From Candidatus Freyarchaeota archaeon (GTDB taxonomy: Archaea; Asgardarchaeota; Jordiarchaeia; Jordiarchaeales; Jordiarchaeaceae), in NCBI GenBank assembly GCA_030587365.1, contig JAUQZE010000049.1:1-36065 (forward strand): a stretch of DNA of 36,065 nt, read 5' to 3'. The position numbers and the translations under genes were made by a program. Shown here one piece after another: positions 7,710 through 16,194 of this stretch (positions are counted from its first letter, which is position 1; each line of letters starts with the position of its first letter). The notes below the pieces were generated by a model. It was not told the origin of the DNA, made no database searches, and saw nothing but the letters and a program-made list of their open reading frames with translations.

Positions 7710-9917
7710 GTGGAGTGGTCTGATTTGGGAAGGTTGCTGATAGTTTCAAACAGATTGCCGATAAGTGTAGTAAAGAGAGGGGGAAAACTGAGTTTTCAGT
7801 CCAGTATAGGAGGTTTAACTACTGGATTGAGCCCGGTCCACAAGTCACAAAAGAGCCTGTGGGTAGGATGGGCGGGTGTTATTCTAGATAAATTTGAGGG
7901 GGAGGAAAAGGAGGAAATCCTTGAAAAGTTAGCTTCTAAGAATTTATCTCCCGTTTTTTTATCTGAAAGGGATGTTGAAGATTATTATCATGGTTTTTGT
8001 AATGAAACCATCTGGCCTCTTTTCCATTACTTCCCAGAGCATGTATTATATAATAAAAGTTTCTGGGAGTCGTATAATAGAGTTAATGAAGCTTTTTGTG
8101 ATGTGATTGTTAAAATTGCTGAACCAGAGGATACTATCTGGGTTCATGATTATCATTTGATGCTTCTTCCGAAGCTTATAAGAGAGAAATTGCCGGATGC
8201 AACAATAGGATTCTTCCTCCATATACCGTTTCCGGCCTTCGAAATGTTTTATCTTCTTCCATGGCGTAAAGAAGTTATGGAAGGGCTTTTGGGTGCGGAT
8301 CTTATAGGTTTTCACACATACGATTATGTAAGGTACTTTCTTGGTTGTGTTCGCCGTATATTAGGTTATGAAAATACACTGGGTCAGATTAATTTAGATA
8401 ATCGCTTGGTGAGGGTAGAAACTTTCCCTATGGGAATAGAGTACGAGAAATTTGCCAGGATTGAAAGTGATCCAAAGGTGCAAGAAGAAATTGATAGAAT
8501 TCGTAAAAAGGTGGGGGAACGTAGTATAATTTTATCAATTGACCGTTTAGATTACACGAAGGGTATACCACAACGATTGGAAGCATTTGACACATTTTTG
8601 ACGAGTTATCCAGAGTACAGGGAAAAAGTAACTCTTATCATGGTTGCGGTGCCTTCACGTACCGAGATGGAGCACTATATTACGTTAAAAAAACAGGTGG
8701 ATGAACTTGTTGGTAGAATTAACGGTATGCATGGAACTATTGGTTGGATGCCCGTCTGGTACCTGTACCGTTTTTTACCTTTTCAAACCCTAGTCAGTCT
8801 CTATCGTATTGCCGATGTTGCCCTCGTGACCCCTCTGAGAGATGGAATGAACTTAATATCCAAAGAATTTATCGCAACTAAAGCTGATGGTAAGGGGGTT
8901 CTAATTGTCAGCGAGATGGTGGGAGCTGCGAAGGAGTTAGGGGAAGCGATTATAGTAAATCCAAATAATAAAGAGGAAGTTGCAGAAGTCTTAAAAGAAG
9001 CACTTGAGATGCCGAAAGAAGAACAAATAGAGCGTAACAGAATAATGCAAGGAAGATTACAGCGTTATGACTTGACGCGATGGGTGAATGAATTTATGAA
9101 CGGATTGAACAACATTAAAGATCTTCAGAGGAAACTCGGTTCAAAAATACTCACATATGACATGAAGAAAAAGCTAATCGATTATTATCTCCGAAGCGGT
9201 AAGCGTTTAATTTTATTGGACTATGACGGAACTCTTATTCCATTCGCGCCAAAACCCAAAGAGGCAAAGCCTGATGATGAACTCCTAACCTTACTTAGAG
9301 CACTAACTCAAGAGCATAAAAATGAAGTGATAATTATAAGCGGACGAGAAAGAGAAACATTAGATAGATGGTTTGGCAGCCTAAATGTGGGATTAACTGC
9401 TGAGCATGGGGTTTGGGTAAAGGGTAAGGGAGGGATGTGGGAAATCATAAAGCCCTTGAGAAACGATTGGAAGAAAGAAATACGACCAATCCTTGAATCC
9501 TACGCGGATAAAACGCCCGGCTCTTTTATTGAAGAAAAGGAGTTTTCCCTAGTTTGGCACTACCGAACGGCGGATCCTGAACTGAGCGCAATGAATGTGA
9601 GGGTATTAAAGGATACTCTCTTGAAACTTGCTGCCAATCTTAACCTTGGAGTTTTGGAAGGAAATAAAGTACTTGAGATTAAAAACGCGGGTGTAGATAA
9701 GGGGCTTGCCGCGTCGCATTGGGTGTCGAAGGGAAAATGGGACTTTATGCTTGCGATAGGTGATGATATGACGGATGAAGACACTTTTGCCGCTCTTCCT
9801 GAATCAGCATACACTATCAAAGTTGGTTTGGGAACATCAAAAGCTAGGTTCAATTTGAATTCCGTAATGGACGTGAGATTATTACTAAAAGAACTGGTAG
9901 AATTAAAAGACACGTAG
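7710..9917 (+). CDS. otsAB: Fused trehalose-6-phosphate synthase / trehalose-phosphatase
   Basis: The 735-residue fusion would make trehalose from UDP- or ADP-glucose and glucose-6-phosphate in two steps. The first 475 or so residues are a GT20 synthase: SNRLPISV near the start, SSIGGLTTGL, WVHDYHLMLLP (about 145), DRLDYTKGIPQRL (about 278) and TPLRDGMNLISKEF. The rest is an HAD phosphatase: LLDYDGTLIPF (nucleophile Asp about 504), IIISGRERE and AIGDDMTDEDTF (about 684). All expected catalytic motifs are intact. The GTG start is set by the N-terminal match to the family and by the TATA box 26 bases upstream. Trehalose is a stress protectant and carbon store. Fused forms are known in eukaryotes and some archaea and bacteria. 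Confidence 0.95.
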   Translation: MEWSDLGRLLIVSNRLPISVVKRGGKLSFQSSIGGLTTGLSPVHKSQKSLWVGWAGVILDKFEGEEKEEILEKLASKNLSPVFLSERDVEDYYHGFCNETIWPLFHYFPEHVLYNKSFWESYNRVNEAFCDVIVKIAEPEDTIWVHDYHLMLLPKLIREKLPDATIGFFLHIPFPAFEMFYLLPWRKEVMEGLLGADLIGFHTYDYVRYFLGCVRRILGYENTLGQINLDNRLVRVETFPMGIEYEKFARIESDPKVQEEIDRIRKKVGERSIILSIDRLDYTKGIPQRLEAFDTFLTSYPEYREKVTLIMVAVPSRTEMEHYITLKKQVDELVGRINGMHGTIGWMPVWYLYRFLPFQTLVSLYRIADVALVTPLRDGMNLISKEFIATKADGKGVLIVSEMVGAAKELGEAIIVNPNNKEEVAEVLKEALEMPKEEQIERNRIMQGRLQRYDLTRWVNEFMNGLNNIKDLQRKLGSKILTYDMKKKLIDYYLRSGKRLILLDYDGTLIPFAPKPKEAKPDDELLTLLRALTQEHKNEVIIISGRERETLDRWFGSLNVGLTAEHGVWVKGKGGMWEIIKPLRNDWKKEIRPILESYADKTPGSFIEEKEFSLVWHYRTADPELSAMNVRVLKDTLLKLAANLNLGVLEGNKVLEIKNAGVDKGLAASHWVSKGKWDFMLAIGDDMTDEDTFAALPESAYTIKVGLGTSKARFNLNSVMDVRLLLKELVELKDT

Positions 9918-10038
9918 TCTGAAGGATTATGGGGAAATTATGGAAGATACGGTGTACCGTTTCTCGATGATTTGATTTTGAATAAACTGCAAGAATATTT
10001 GGGAGTTGAAGAAAGCTTTAAATTGTTTAGAAGGAAAG

Positions 10039-11178
10039 ATGAAGTTTATGAGCCGACCTAAGCCTATTGGATTTAGTAAGGAGAAGGCTTCTCGAGTGTT
10101 AGGGGAAAAAGCTGTTGATGTTCTTATAGCTTCTAGTCCGGAAAACGTTTTTTACACCTGCGGTTTGCCGGTCAGAGCAGCGGAGAACAATCCTATTCTT
10201 TTCGCGCTCTCCAATCAATACCCCACCATTGTGGCCGTCTATAAAGATGGCAGTGAGAGCATGGTCACATGGGCCCTCTATAACGCAACTCTTAGCTGGA
10301 TCGAGGAGGTTCAAGGCATCCTGACCCCTGAACACGCCATGGATACCATTATTCCTCTTATCAAGAAGCATGGATTTGAGAGAGGCGTTATTGGTATCGA
10401 GCCATTGATGCCTTACTACCAGTATGAAAAGCTGAGAAAAGCTTTCCCAGACGCTAAATTCAGAGTTTCCGATGATCTTTTCATGGACATGAGAATCAGC
10501 AAATCCAAAGAAGAAATAAAGAGAATTAAGGAGTCAACCAGAATTGCGGAGAAGGCAATTGAAGTCATGGTTGAAAATGTTGCTGAGGGAGTTAGCGATT
10601 TCGATTTCCTCAAGATAGCGAAATCCATAGTTATTGAGGAAGGAGCCGCCGGAGTGGATCACGTTACTCTGGCTATTGGCAACAGTGACCCAGAAGCTCC
10701 AGGAACCGGAGTTAAAATGAAACCGGGAGACATTACCCGTTTCGACATCGGGGCGATTTATAGAGGGTATAATTCGGATGTCAGTCGGCATGCCTTCTTG
10801 GGAGAGGTGCCTTCGGGAATTCAAGAAGCCTTTGACGCGGCTGTTGAGGTACAGAAGGCTTGTGTTGATGCTATTAAGTCTGGTGCTGATCCTAAAGAGG
10901 TTAGTAAGGCAGCCCAAGATGCATGGCAAGCGCAAGGACGCAAGGATCCTGTTTTTATAACTTTACACAGCATAGGTCTTCAGACGGAGGAGTTTCACTG
11001 GTTAGATCCTATGAGAGGCGTATCCCCGAGAAAATTTGTGGAGAATGCTGTTGTGGACATCGAGGCGTGGAGTCTACATTCAAATGTGGGACTGGTAGGT
11101 AATGAGGACACTTACGTTATTACTAGCTCCGGCTGCGAGAGGATATCCCAATTAGACATGAAAATCTTCATAGTATAA
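10039..11178 (+). CDS. M24-family metallopeptidase (Xaa-Pro aminopeptidase/creatinase type)
   Basis: The 379-residue protein has an N-terminal creatinase-like domain (about 1-150) and a pita-bread M24 domain. All five metal ligands of the dinuclear site are visible: D236 (RFDIGA), D247 (YNSDVSR), H310 (ITLHSIG), E342 (VDIEAWS) and E356 (GNEDTYV). Family members remove an amino acid before proline or hydrolyse small amides such as creatine or ectoine derivatives; the substrate is not readable. In-frame starts exist at TTG 10006, ATG 10039 and ATG 10048; the AGAAGGA site at 10029-10035 favours 10039. It runs convergently into the FAH/BKACE cluster and ends 86 bases from it, so it may or may not take part in that pathway. 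Confidence 0.88.
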   Translation: MKFMSRPKPIGFSKEKASRVLGEKAVDVLIASSPENVFYTCGLPVRAAENNPILFALSNQYPTIVAVYKDGSESMVTWALYNATLSWIEEVQGILTPEHAMDTIIPLIKKHGFERGVIGIEPLMPYYQYEKLRKAFPDAKFRVSDDLFMDMRISKSKEEIKRIKESTRIAEKAIEVMVENVAEGVSDFDFLKIAKSIVIEEGAAGVDHVTLAIGNSDPEAPGTGVKMKPGDITRFDIGAIYRGYNSDVSRHAFLGEVPSGIQEAFDAAVEVQKACVDAIKSGADPKEVSKAAQDAWQAQGRKDPVFITLHSIGLQTEEFHWLDPMRGVSPRKFVENAVVDIEAWSLHSNVGLVGNEDTYVITSSGCERISQLDMKIFIV

Positions 11179-11264
11179 AAAAGGGTTATTACCTAAATTA
11201 TTAAACATGTTTTTTGATAATAAGTCTAGATAGAGAATGAAAAGGAGTTCTCGGTAGTTAAGTG

Positions 11265-12188
11265 TTACACTACAGGATTCCTCAGAACTCCTATTTTTTC
11301 GATAGAGGCTTCCATAACGTCGCCCACTTTTAACAGTCGGGGTTCGGGCTTGGCGTATATTCCCACCCCCGAGGGAGTTCCTGTGGCAATGATGTCGCCT
11401 GGTTCGAGCGTCATGACATCGGAGATGAATGATATTAGGTATGGAATTTTGAAGAACATGTTTTTTGTAGAGCTGTCCTGCCTGATTTCTCCATTAACCT
11501 TCATTTGCATTTTTAGGTTTTGGGGGGCGGGTATCTGTTCCTTAAGTGTGAGGCAAGGACCCAGGGGGGCGAAGGTGTCAAAGCTTTTTCCTCGGAACCA
11601 TTGACCATCACCAAACTGGATATCTCTTGCGGAAACATCGTTAAACACGGCGTATCCGGCTACGTAATCATAGGCTTTTTTCTCTGGAATTTCCCTCCCC
11701 TTCTTACCAATAATAACTGCTAGTTCAACCTCATAATCGATCTTATCTGAGATTTTGGGATAGATTACGGGCTCTTCATGTCCAATTATTGCGGTTGGTG
11801 GCTTTGAGAATAGGATTGGTCGATCCGGTGGTTTTAGGCCTCCCTCTTCTGCATGGTCAGAGTAGTTTAGTCCCAAACAGATTATTTTTCTTGGATTTAG
11901 TATGGGAGATTTTATCTTAACTCTTTCAATATCGTACACGGTATCATCGAGTTTTTCGGGTTCACTCTTATACTGTCTTTTGATAAACTCGAAGATTTTC
12001 CGCGTCGCCTCTATTCCAACTTCACCAGTATTTAGAAGTTCAATCATGTCACCAGGCATTTCGAATGCTAGATCCTTTTCCTCTGATTTATACAGGTTGC
12101 AAGCGGAGACTAGGTCTATAATTTTGTTCTCTTGGAAAAGACCTCCAATCTTTAAAACTCCGTTTTGAGAAAAGGAAACCAATTTCAT
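11265..12188 (-). CDS. Fumarylacetoacetate-hydrolase family protein
   Basis: The 307-residue protein has the FAH C-terminal fold: IICLGLNYSDHAEE, PILFSKPPTAIIGHEEP, DYEVELAVIIGKKG (with the metal-binding acids), YAVFNDVSARDIQ and LEPGDIIATGTPSGVG. The N-terminal 70 or so residues are the small capping domain. Members hydrolyse or decarboxylate acylpyruvates and related beta-diketo acids with a divalent metal. ATG is preceded by GGAGGGTTG about 9 bases upstream. It is the last gene of a leftward run with ene-reductase, SDR and BKACE genes (52-base gap to BKACE), so it probably handles a keto-acid intermediate of the same route. That step is inferred from context. Confidence 0.92.
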   Translation of the reverse strand: MKLVSFSQNGVLKIGGLFQENKIIDLVSACNLYKSEEKDLAFEMPGDMIELLNTGEVGIEATRKIFEFIKRQYKSEPEKLDDTVYDIERVKIKSPILNPRKIICLGLNYSDHAEEGGLKPPDRPILFSKPPTAIIGHEEPVIYPKISDKIDYEVELAVIIGKKGREIPEKKAYDYVAGYAVFNDVSARDIQFGDGQWFRGKSFDTFAPLGPCLTLKEQIPAPQNLKMQMKVNGEIRQDSSTKNMFFKIPYLISFISDVMTLEPGDIIATGTPSGVGIYAKPEPRLLKVGDVMEASIEKIGVLRNPVV

Positions 12189-12240
12189 TTCTTTTTCAAC
12201 CCTCCTTTTTATGAACGGTAATGGGGATGAGGAGAGTGTT

Positions 12241-13080
12241 TTAAATACCCAAAATTTTTCTTGCTTCGGATGGGTCTGCTACCTCTCTGCCTATTTCTCT
12301 GCTTAGTTTTACGGTTTTCTGAACGATTTCCACATTGCTCTTTGCGGGAACAGTCTCACTGAGGAAGGGATAGTCCTCTGTTCCCACTCTTACGTGTCCT
12401 CCCACGGCTATGGATAGTGGCACTATTACGCTTTGTTCCGATCCCATGATACTCACGGCGTATACGCTTCCCTCTGGAAGATACCTTATTCTGTGGAAAA
12501 ACTCTTCGGGGATAGGCGGTGACCAGGTTCCTCCCGGCCACCCGAAGAATAGGGTTTGATAGTAGGGTTTTTCAAGCAGGTTTTTCTTTATTAAGTGGTT
12601 CAGGTTCCAGACGGAGCCGTAGTGCCAGTTTTCGAACTCCGGCTTTATACCGGTTTCGCGGAAAATTTTGCAGTATTCCTCCAACTCTTTTCGGGAGTGT
12701 AATTGGTTTACTTCAACCTCTGAGAAACACTCATCGTGGTGATTCAGGATTACTGATAGCATATCAGGTCGGCTGTCAAATAGTTCCTTTCTCTTGTCTA
12801 TAGGGTCGCTGGACATCCCCAGTTGAATTATTATATCACACTTTTCTCTAATCGAATCCACTATTTCTTTGGCTTTGCCCTTAGGTGTATGAATGTGAAC
12901 AATGCTTGCACCAGCCTCACAGCATTTGCAAGCCATATCTACAATTTCTTTAGGAGCCGCCGGATAGTTTTTAACATCGGTATAAATCCACGAGTGCGCC
13001 AGCGTAACAGTGATAACTAGTTTCTCACCAGATGAAAACTGCTTTAATTCAACCAGTCTAAGCAGATCTGTTCCTTGCAT
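12241..13080 (-). CDS. Beta-keto acid cleavage enzyme (BKACE, DUF849)
   Basis: This 279-residue TIM-barrel protein carries the family signatures: ITVTLAHSW near the N-terminus, AGASIVHIHTPKG (the His-x-His zinc site), FENWHYGSVWNL and GGHVRVGTEDYP. BKACEs, whose founder is 3-keto-5-aminohexanoate cleavage enzyme of lysine fermentation, combine a beta-keto acid with acetyl-CoA to give acetoacetate and a new acyl-CoA. The central position in the operon makes this the probable key step. The substrate depends on pocket residues I cannot interpret. It starts at ATG 13080 with only a weak GGTG upstream. The protein is a little shorter than typical bacterial members but contains all expected blocks. 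Confidence 0.9.
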   Translation of the reverse strand: MQGTDLLRLVELKQFSSGEKLVITVTLAHSWIYTDVKNYPAAPKEIVDMACKCCEAGASIVHIHTPKGKAKEIVDSIREKCDIIIQLGMSSDPIDKRKELFDSRPDMLSVILNHHDECFSEVEVNQLHSRKELEEYCKIFRETGIKPEFENWHYGSVWNLNHLIKKNLLEKPYYQTLFFGWPGGTWSPPIPEEFFHRIRYLPEGSVYAVSIMGSEQSVIVPLSIAVGGHVRVGTEDYPFLSETVPAKSNVEIVQKTVKLSREIGREVADPSEARKILGI

Positions 13081-13135
13081 TTACAACACCACAAAATTTT
13101 ATTATTCTTGATAATTATTCTAAGCACTTCCATTT

Positions 13136-13912
13136 TTATTGGGCGGTCCATCCTCCGTCTATTAGGATATCTCCTCCCGTGATGTAGGTTGAGTCATCTG
13201 ATGCTAGGTAGAGTATGCCCTTTGCTATTTCTTCGGGTGTCGCCCATCTCTTAAGTACGCCCTGCTCCTCGAATTCTCTTTTTACCTCTTCTTCGTTTAC
13301 TCCTCTGCGTGCGGCTTCTGTTTTTACGTCGCCTCTAAGCATGGGTGTGTCTACGGCTCCTGGGCTTATGCTGTTTACGCGTATTTTGAAGGGTGCGAGT
13401 TCTACGCCTAGGGCTCGGGACATTGCTATTACTCCACCCTTGGTTCCTCCGTAAACGGCGTGGTTTACCTGTCCAATGTGTCCGGAAACCGAGGCTATGT
13501 TTACTATGACTCCGCCTCCCTGTTTTTTCATTATGGGAATTGTGTGTTTGCAGCCGAAAAATGTGCCCTTGAAGTTCACGCTGATAACCCTGTCCACGTC
13601 TTCCTCTGTTGTATCTTCAGCGGGCTTCACGAGAACTACACCCGCATTGTTAACCAGTATGTCTATCCTTCCGTATTTTTTCATGGTTTTTTCAACCATT
13701 TTCTTGACATCGGCTTCCTTGGAAACGTCGGTTTGGACGAATATTGTTTCCCCACCAGCTTCTTGTACAAGCTTAACGGTTTCGTTTGCTTCCGCCACTT
13801 TAATATCCGCCAGTACGGTTTTGGCGCCTTCCTTCGCAAATAGCACTGCCGTCGAGCGACCAATTCCAGTAGAAGCGCCCGTTATTATCGCCACTTTATT
13901 CTCTAACTTCAA
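13136..13912 (-). CDS. Short-chain dehydrogenase/reductase (SDR)
   Basis: The 258-residue protein is a classical SDR: the cofactor loop TGASTGIGRS, the DI motif after LADIK favouring NAD(H), ILVNNAGVV, the catalytic serine in IVNIASVSG, the Tyr-x3-Lys in YGGTKGGV and the C-terminal ITGGDILIDGGW. It would interconvert a hydroxy and a keto group. Within the cluster it may oxidise a beta-hydroxy acid to the beta-keto acid used by the BKACE 55 bases downstream; this order is inference. The start is TTG with a perfect GGAGG 9 bases upstream. Confidence 0.95.
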   Translation of the reverse strand: MKLENKVAIITGASTGIGRSTAVLFAKEGAKTVLADIKVAEANETVKLVQEAGGETIFVQTDVSKEADVKKMVEKTMKKYGRIDILVNNAGVVLVKPAEDTTEEDVDRVISVNFKGTFFGCKHTIPIMKKQGGGVIVNIASVSGHIGQVNHAVYGGTKGGVIAMSRALGVELAPFKIRVNSISPGAVDTPMLRGDVKTEAARRGVNEEEVKREFEEQGVLKRWATPEEIAKGILYLASDDSTYITGGDILIDGGWTAQ

Positions 13913-14021
13913 ATCGTAATTCCTCCAAGTTTTTTAAAAAAATTAATTTGGTAGACATATTCCAAGGTTTACTTTTTTTGCTAGTTTAAAATGGGGCAGT
14001 TTTTCTAAATATGTTTTCTTT

Positions 14022-15011
14022 TTACTCTTTTTTCAGCTTCTTTGCGGCGTTTGCCGCCCATTTCGGGTCTTTTAGGAATGCTCTTCCAATGAAAACCATG
14101 TCCACTCTTTTTTCTTTAATTACCTTGTCTGCGAATTCTGGAGTAGTTATGCCACCCCCACCTATTACGATGGCTTTGCCAGCTTTCTTGATTGCCTCAG
14201 CTTGGGGTATGAAGAATCCTTCCCCACTAAGACTCGGAGGCGACGCTCCGCATAGTCCACCAGAAACATTTATCGAATTGATTCCTGCCCAAACCAGCTC
14301 CTTAGCAAACACTTCGCTGTCTTCGAGGGTTATGCCTCCCGGAGTGAGATCAACAGACCCCAGACGGTATTCTAAGGGGAAATCATTTCCTACAATCTCT
14401 CTGATTCTTTTTGCTACCTGTAGGGGAAATCTTATTCTATTCTTGAGGGAGCCGCCGTAGTTGTCCTTTCTCTTGTTTGTTATAGGTGAAAAAAACTGGT
14501 TCAAAAGGAAACCGTGAGCCCCATGAATCTCTATGAGATCGAATCCCGCAGTCAAGGCTCTTTCCGCAGCCTGACCAAACTTTTCCACGAGACCCTCTAT
14601 CTGACTCTCGGTCAACTCTCGAGGAGTTTCTTTCCCTCCGGGAATAGATGAGGGGGCTACTGGAGGTTGTCCCACGAGACTGGAAGATGCTACTCCTCCC
14701 GCATGACTTATTTGAATACCTATGGGTGTGCCGCAGTCTTGTACCGCTTTTACGAGTTTCTTCAGTCCAGGGGTGAGACTATCGCTGTATATTCCCATCT
14801 GGCCCTTATGGAGTCTCCCAACCGGTTCAATATAATTGTGCTCCGTGATTATTATTCCAGTTTTTTCCGCCCGGTCGGCATAATGTTTAATTAATTTATC
14901 GGTAACCTCTCCTTTTTGTTCTCCGGCTAACCCCGTAGCCATGGGCGCCATCAATATTCTGTTTTTGATCTCCAAAGAATTGATTTTTATTGAATCGAAC
15001 AATCCCACCAA
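14022..15011 (-). CDS. Old-yellow-enzyme family NADH:flavin oxidoreductase
   Basis: The 329-residue protein is a complete FMN-binding barrel of the OYE family: RILMAPMATG at the N-terminus, IGIQISHAGG, DLIEIHGAHGFLLNQFFSP with the substrate-binding His pair, TNKRKDNYGGSLKNRIRF and VFIGRAFLKDPKW near the C-terminus. It stops after the barrel and lacks the iron-sulfur and FAD/NAD domains of 2,4-dienoyl-CoA reductase, so it should be a simple ene-reductase. The start is TTG preceded by AAGGTGAT 4 bases upstream. As the first gene of the leftward cluster it shares a 287-base divergent promoter region with the radical SAM gene at 15299. Confidence 0.93.
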   Translation of the reverse strand: MVGLFDSIKINSLEIKNRILMAPMATGLAGEQKGEVTDKLIKHYADRAEKTGIIITEHNYIEPVGRLHKGQMGIYSDSLTPGLKKLVKAVQDCGTPIGIQISHAGGVASSSLVGQPPVAPSSIPGGKETPRELTESQIEGLVEKFGQAAERALTAGFDLIEIHGAHGFLLNQFFSPITNKRKDNYGGSLKNRIRFPLQVAKRIREIVGNDFPLEYRLGSVDLTPGGITLEDSEVFAKELVWAGINSINVSGGLCGASPPSLSGEGFFIPQAEAIKKAGKAIVIGGGGITTPEFADKVIKEKRVDMVFIGRAFLKDPKWAANAAKKLKKE

Positions 15012-15261
15012 TCAAATCACCTTCAGTAATTAAAAGGATACTAACTTGCTTCAAAAAATTTTCCTCAAGTTACCCTAAGGAGTTAGGTAATGATAGCTTG
15101 GGAAAGTCTCTAAATCTACAAATCTTTTCATTTAAAGTAAGAAGGATAAGAAGTAAACGAGTTGCAAAAACCCCTTGCAACATATTTTATTTCAAAAACT
15201 ATGCAAATTTGGGAAACGCCCTATTGTTACGCGGTTTGATTAATAAGGTTCCAAGTTTATT

Positions 15262-15269
15262 TTTTATAT
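15262..15269 (+). promoter_or_regulatory. TATA box for the radical SAM gene at 15299
   Basis: TTTTATAT is centred about 33 bases before the ATG. It would place the transcription start close to the GAGGGT ribosome site at 15288-15293, giving a very short leader. Inferred from spacing only. Confidence 0.4.
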
Positions 15270-15298
15270 GGTTAAAATGGAAGGGTTGAGGGTAGACA

Positions 15299-16078
15299 AT
15301 GAGTGGAGATTATGTTTATCCCCGGTATATAACAAAGGATTTTGTTCCCTTTGACCCCGTAGAACTCGCTAGGAAAACGGAACAGATAGTCTCCAGGGAT
15401 AACAAGAGGAAATACACGGATTTCTATGTCGTAAGGGTGTACCGTGGAATTTCGACCGGCTATACGGTGGGTTGTAATTTCAGGTGTTTTTACTGTTGGA
15501 GTGATGAGTCTCGTGATTTTCCGGAGAAGTATGGGAGTTTTTATTCTCCTGAGGAGGCTTTTGAGAGATTGGCTAAGGCGGCTCAGAGGAAGGGTGTTAA
15601 TAAATTTAGGATTTCTGGAGCAGAGCCCACTTTAGGCAAGCGCCATCTGATTGAGCTTTTGGGACTTGTGGAGGATTCCGAATTTCCGCTTTTTATTCTG
15701 GAGACCAACGGGACGATTCTGGGAGTGGACGAGGATTATGTTGAGCAGCTTAGCAAGTTTAAGAAGGTTTACCTGCGGGTTTCTCTGAAGGCGGGTAACC
15801 CGGAGGGCTTCTCTTGGAGAACAGGTGCGAAGGCTGAAAGTTTTGAACTTCCCTTCAAAGCGATTCAAAACCTTTGGGATCACGGGGTAAATTTTCACTG
15901 TGCGGCTATGACTGATCCTCGGATTATGCCTTCCAGAGAGAGGGAGCAATTGTTAGAGAAGCTGGCGGGGATTAGTCAGGAATTGGCCAGAAACTTGGAG
16001 GAGGAGGTTGTGGATCCTTATCCTAGTACAATCTTTAGATTGTCGAAGGCGGGAGTTAATCTGAGATTCGGAAGATAG
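15299..16078 (+). CDS. Radical SAM protein, archaeal type (Fe-S oxidoreductase)
   Basis: The 259-residue protein has the radical SAM cluster motif GCNFRCFYCWS (CX3CX2C) at about residue 60, the GEP-like motif FRISGAEPTLG and FILETNGTIL of the barrel. The N-terminal 50 residues precede the barrel, and the C-terminal 60 residues contain no extra cysteine cluster, so it binds a single 4Fe-4S centre. It resembles the uncharacterised archaeal Fe-S oxidoreductase group (COG5014-like); the reaction is unknown. GAGGGT 5 bases upstream of ATG supports the start. It faces the ene-reductase cluster across a shared promoter region and is convergent with the methyltransferase-like gene to its right. Confidence 0.85.
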   Translation: MSGDYVYPRYITKDFVPFDPVELARKTEQIVSRDNKRKYTDFYVVRVYRGISTGYTVGCNFRCFYCWSDESRDFPEKYGSFYSPEEAFERLAKAAQRKGVNKFRISGAEPTLGKRHLIELLGLVEDSEFPLFILETNGTILGVDEDYVEQLSKFKKVYLRVSLKAGNPEGFSWRTGAKAESFELPFKAIQNLWDHGVNFHCAAMTDPRIMPSREREQLLEKLAGISQELARNLEEEVVDPYPSTIFRLSKAGVNLRFGR

Positions 16079-16194
16079 TAGTTTTAACCTCAGTGGACGC
16101 GGTTAGGCGTAAAGCGGTTATTTTTGGCTTTCTTGGAATTCTTTTTTCCTTCTTTAATTTTGGGGCGAAGGCGGCTCCTCTCAAAACACTTTAG

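Noticed and set aside
10039..11178. M24 protein as member of the BKACE operon
   Set aside because: It is on the opposite strand and merely convergent; functional linkage cannot be claimed.
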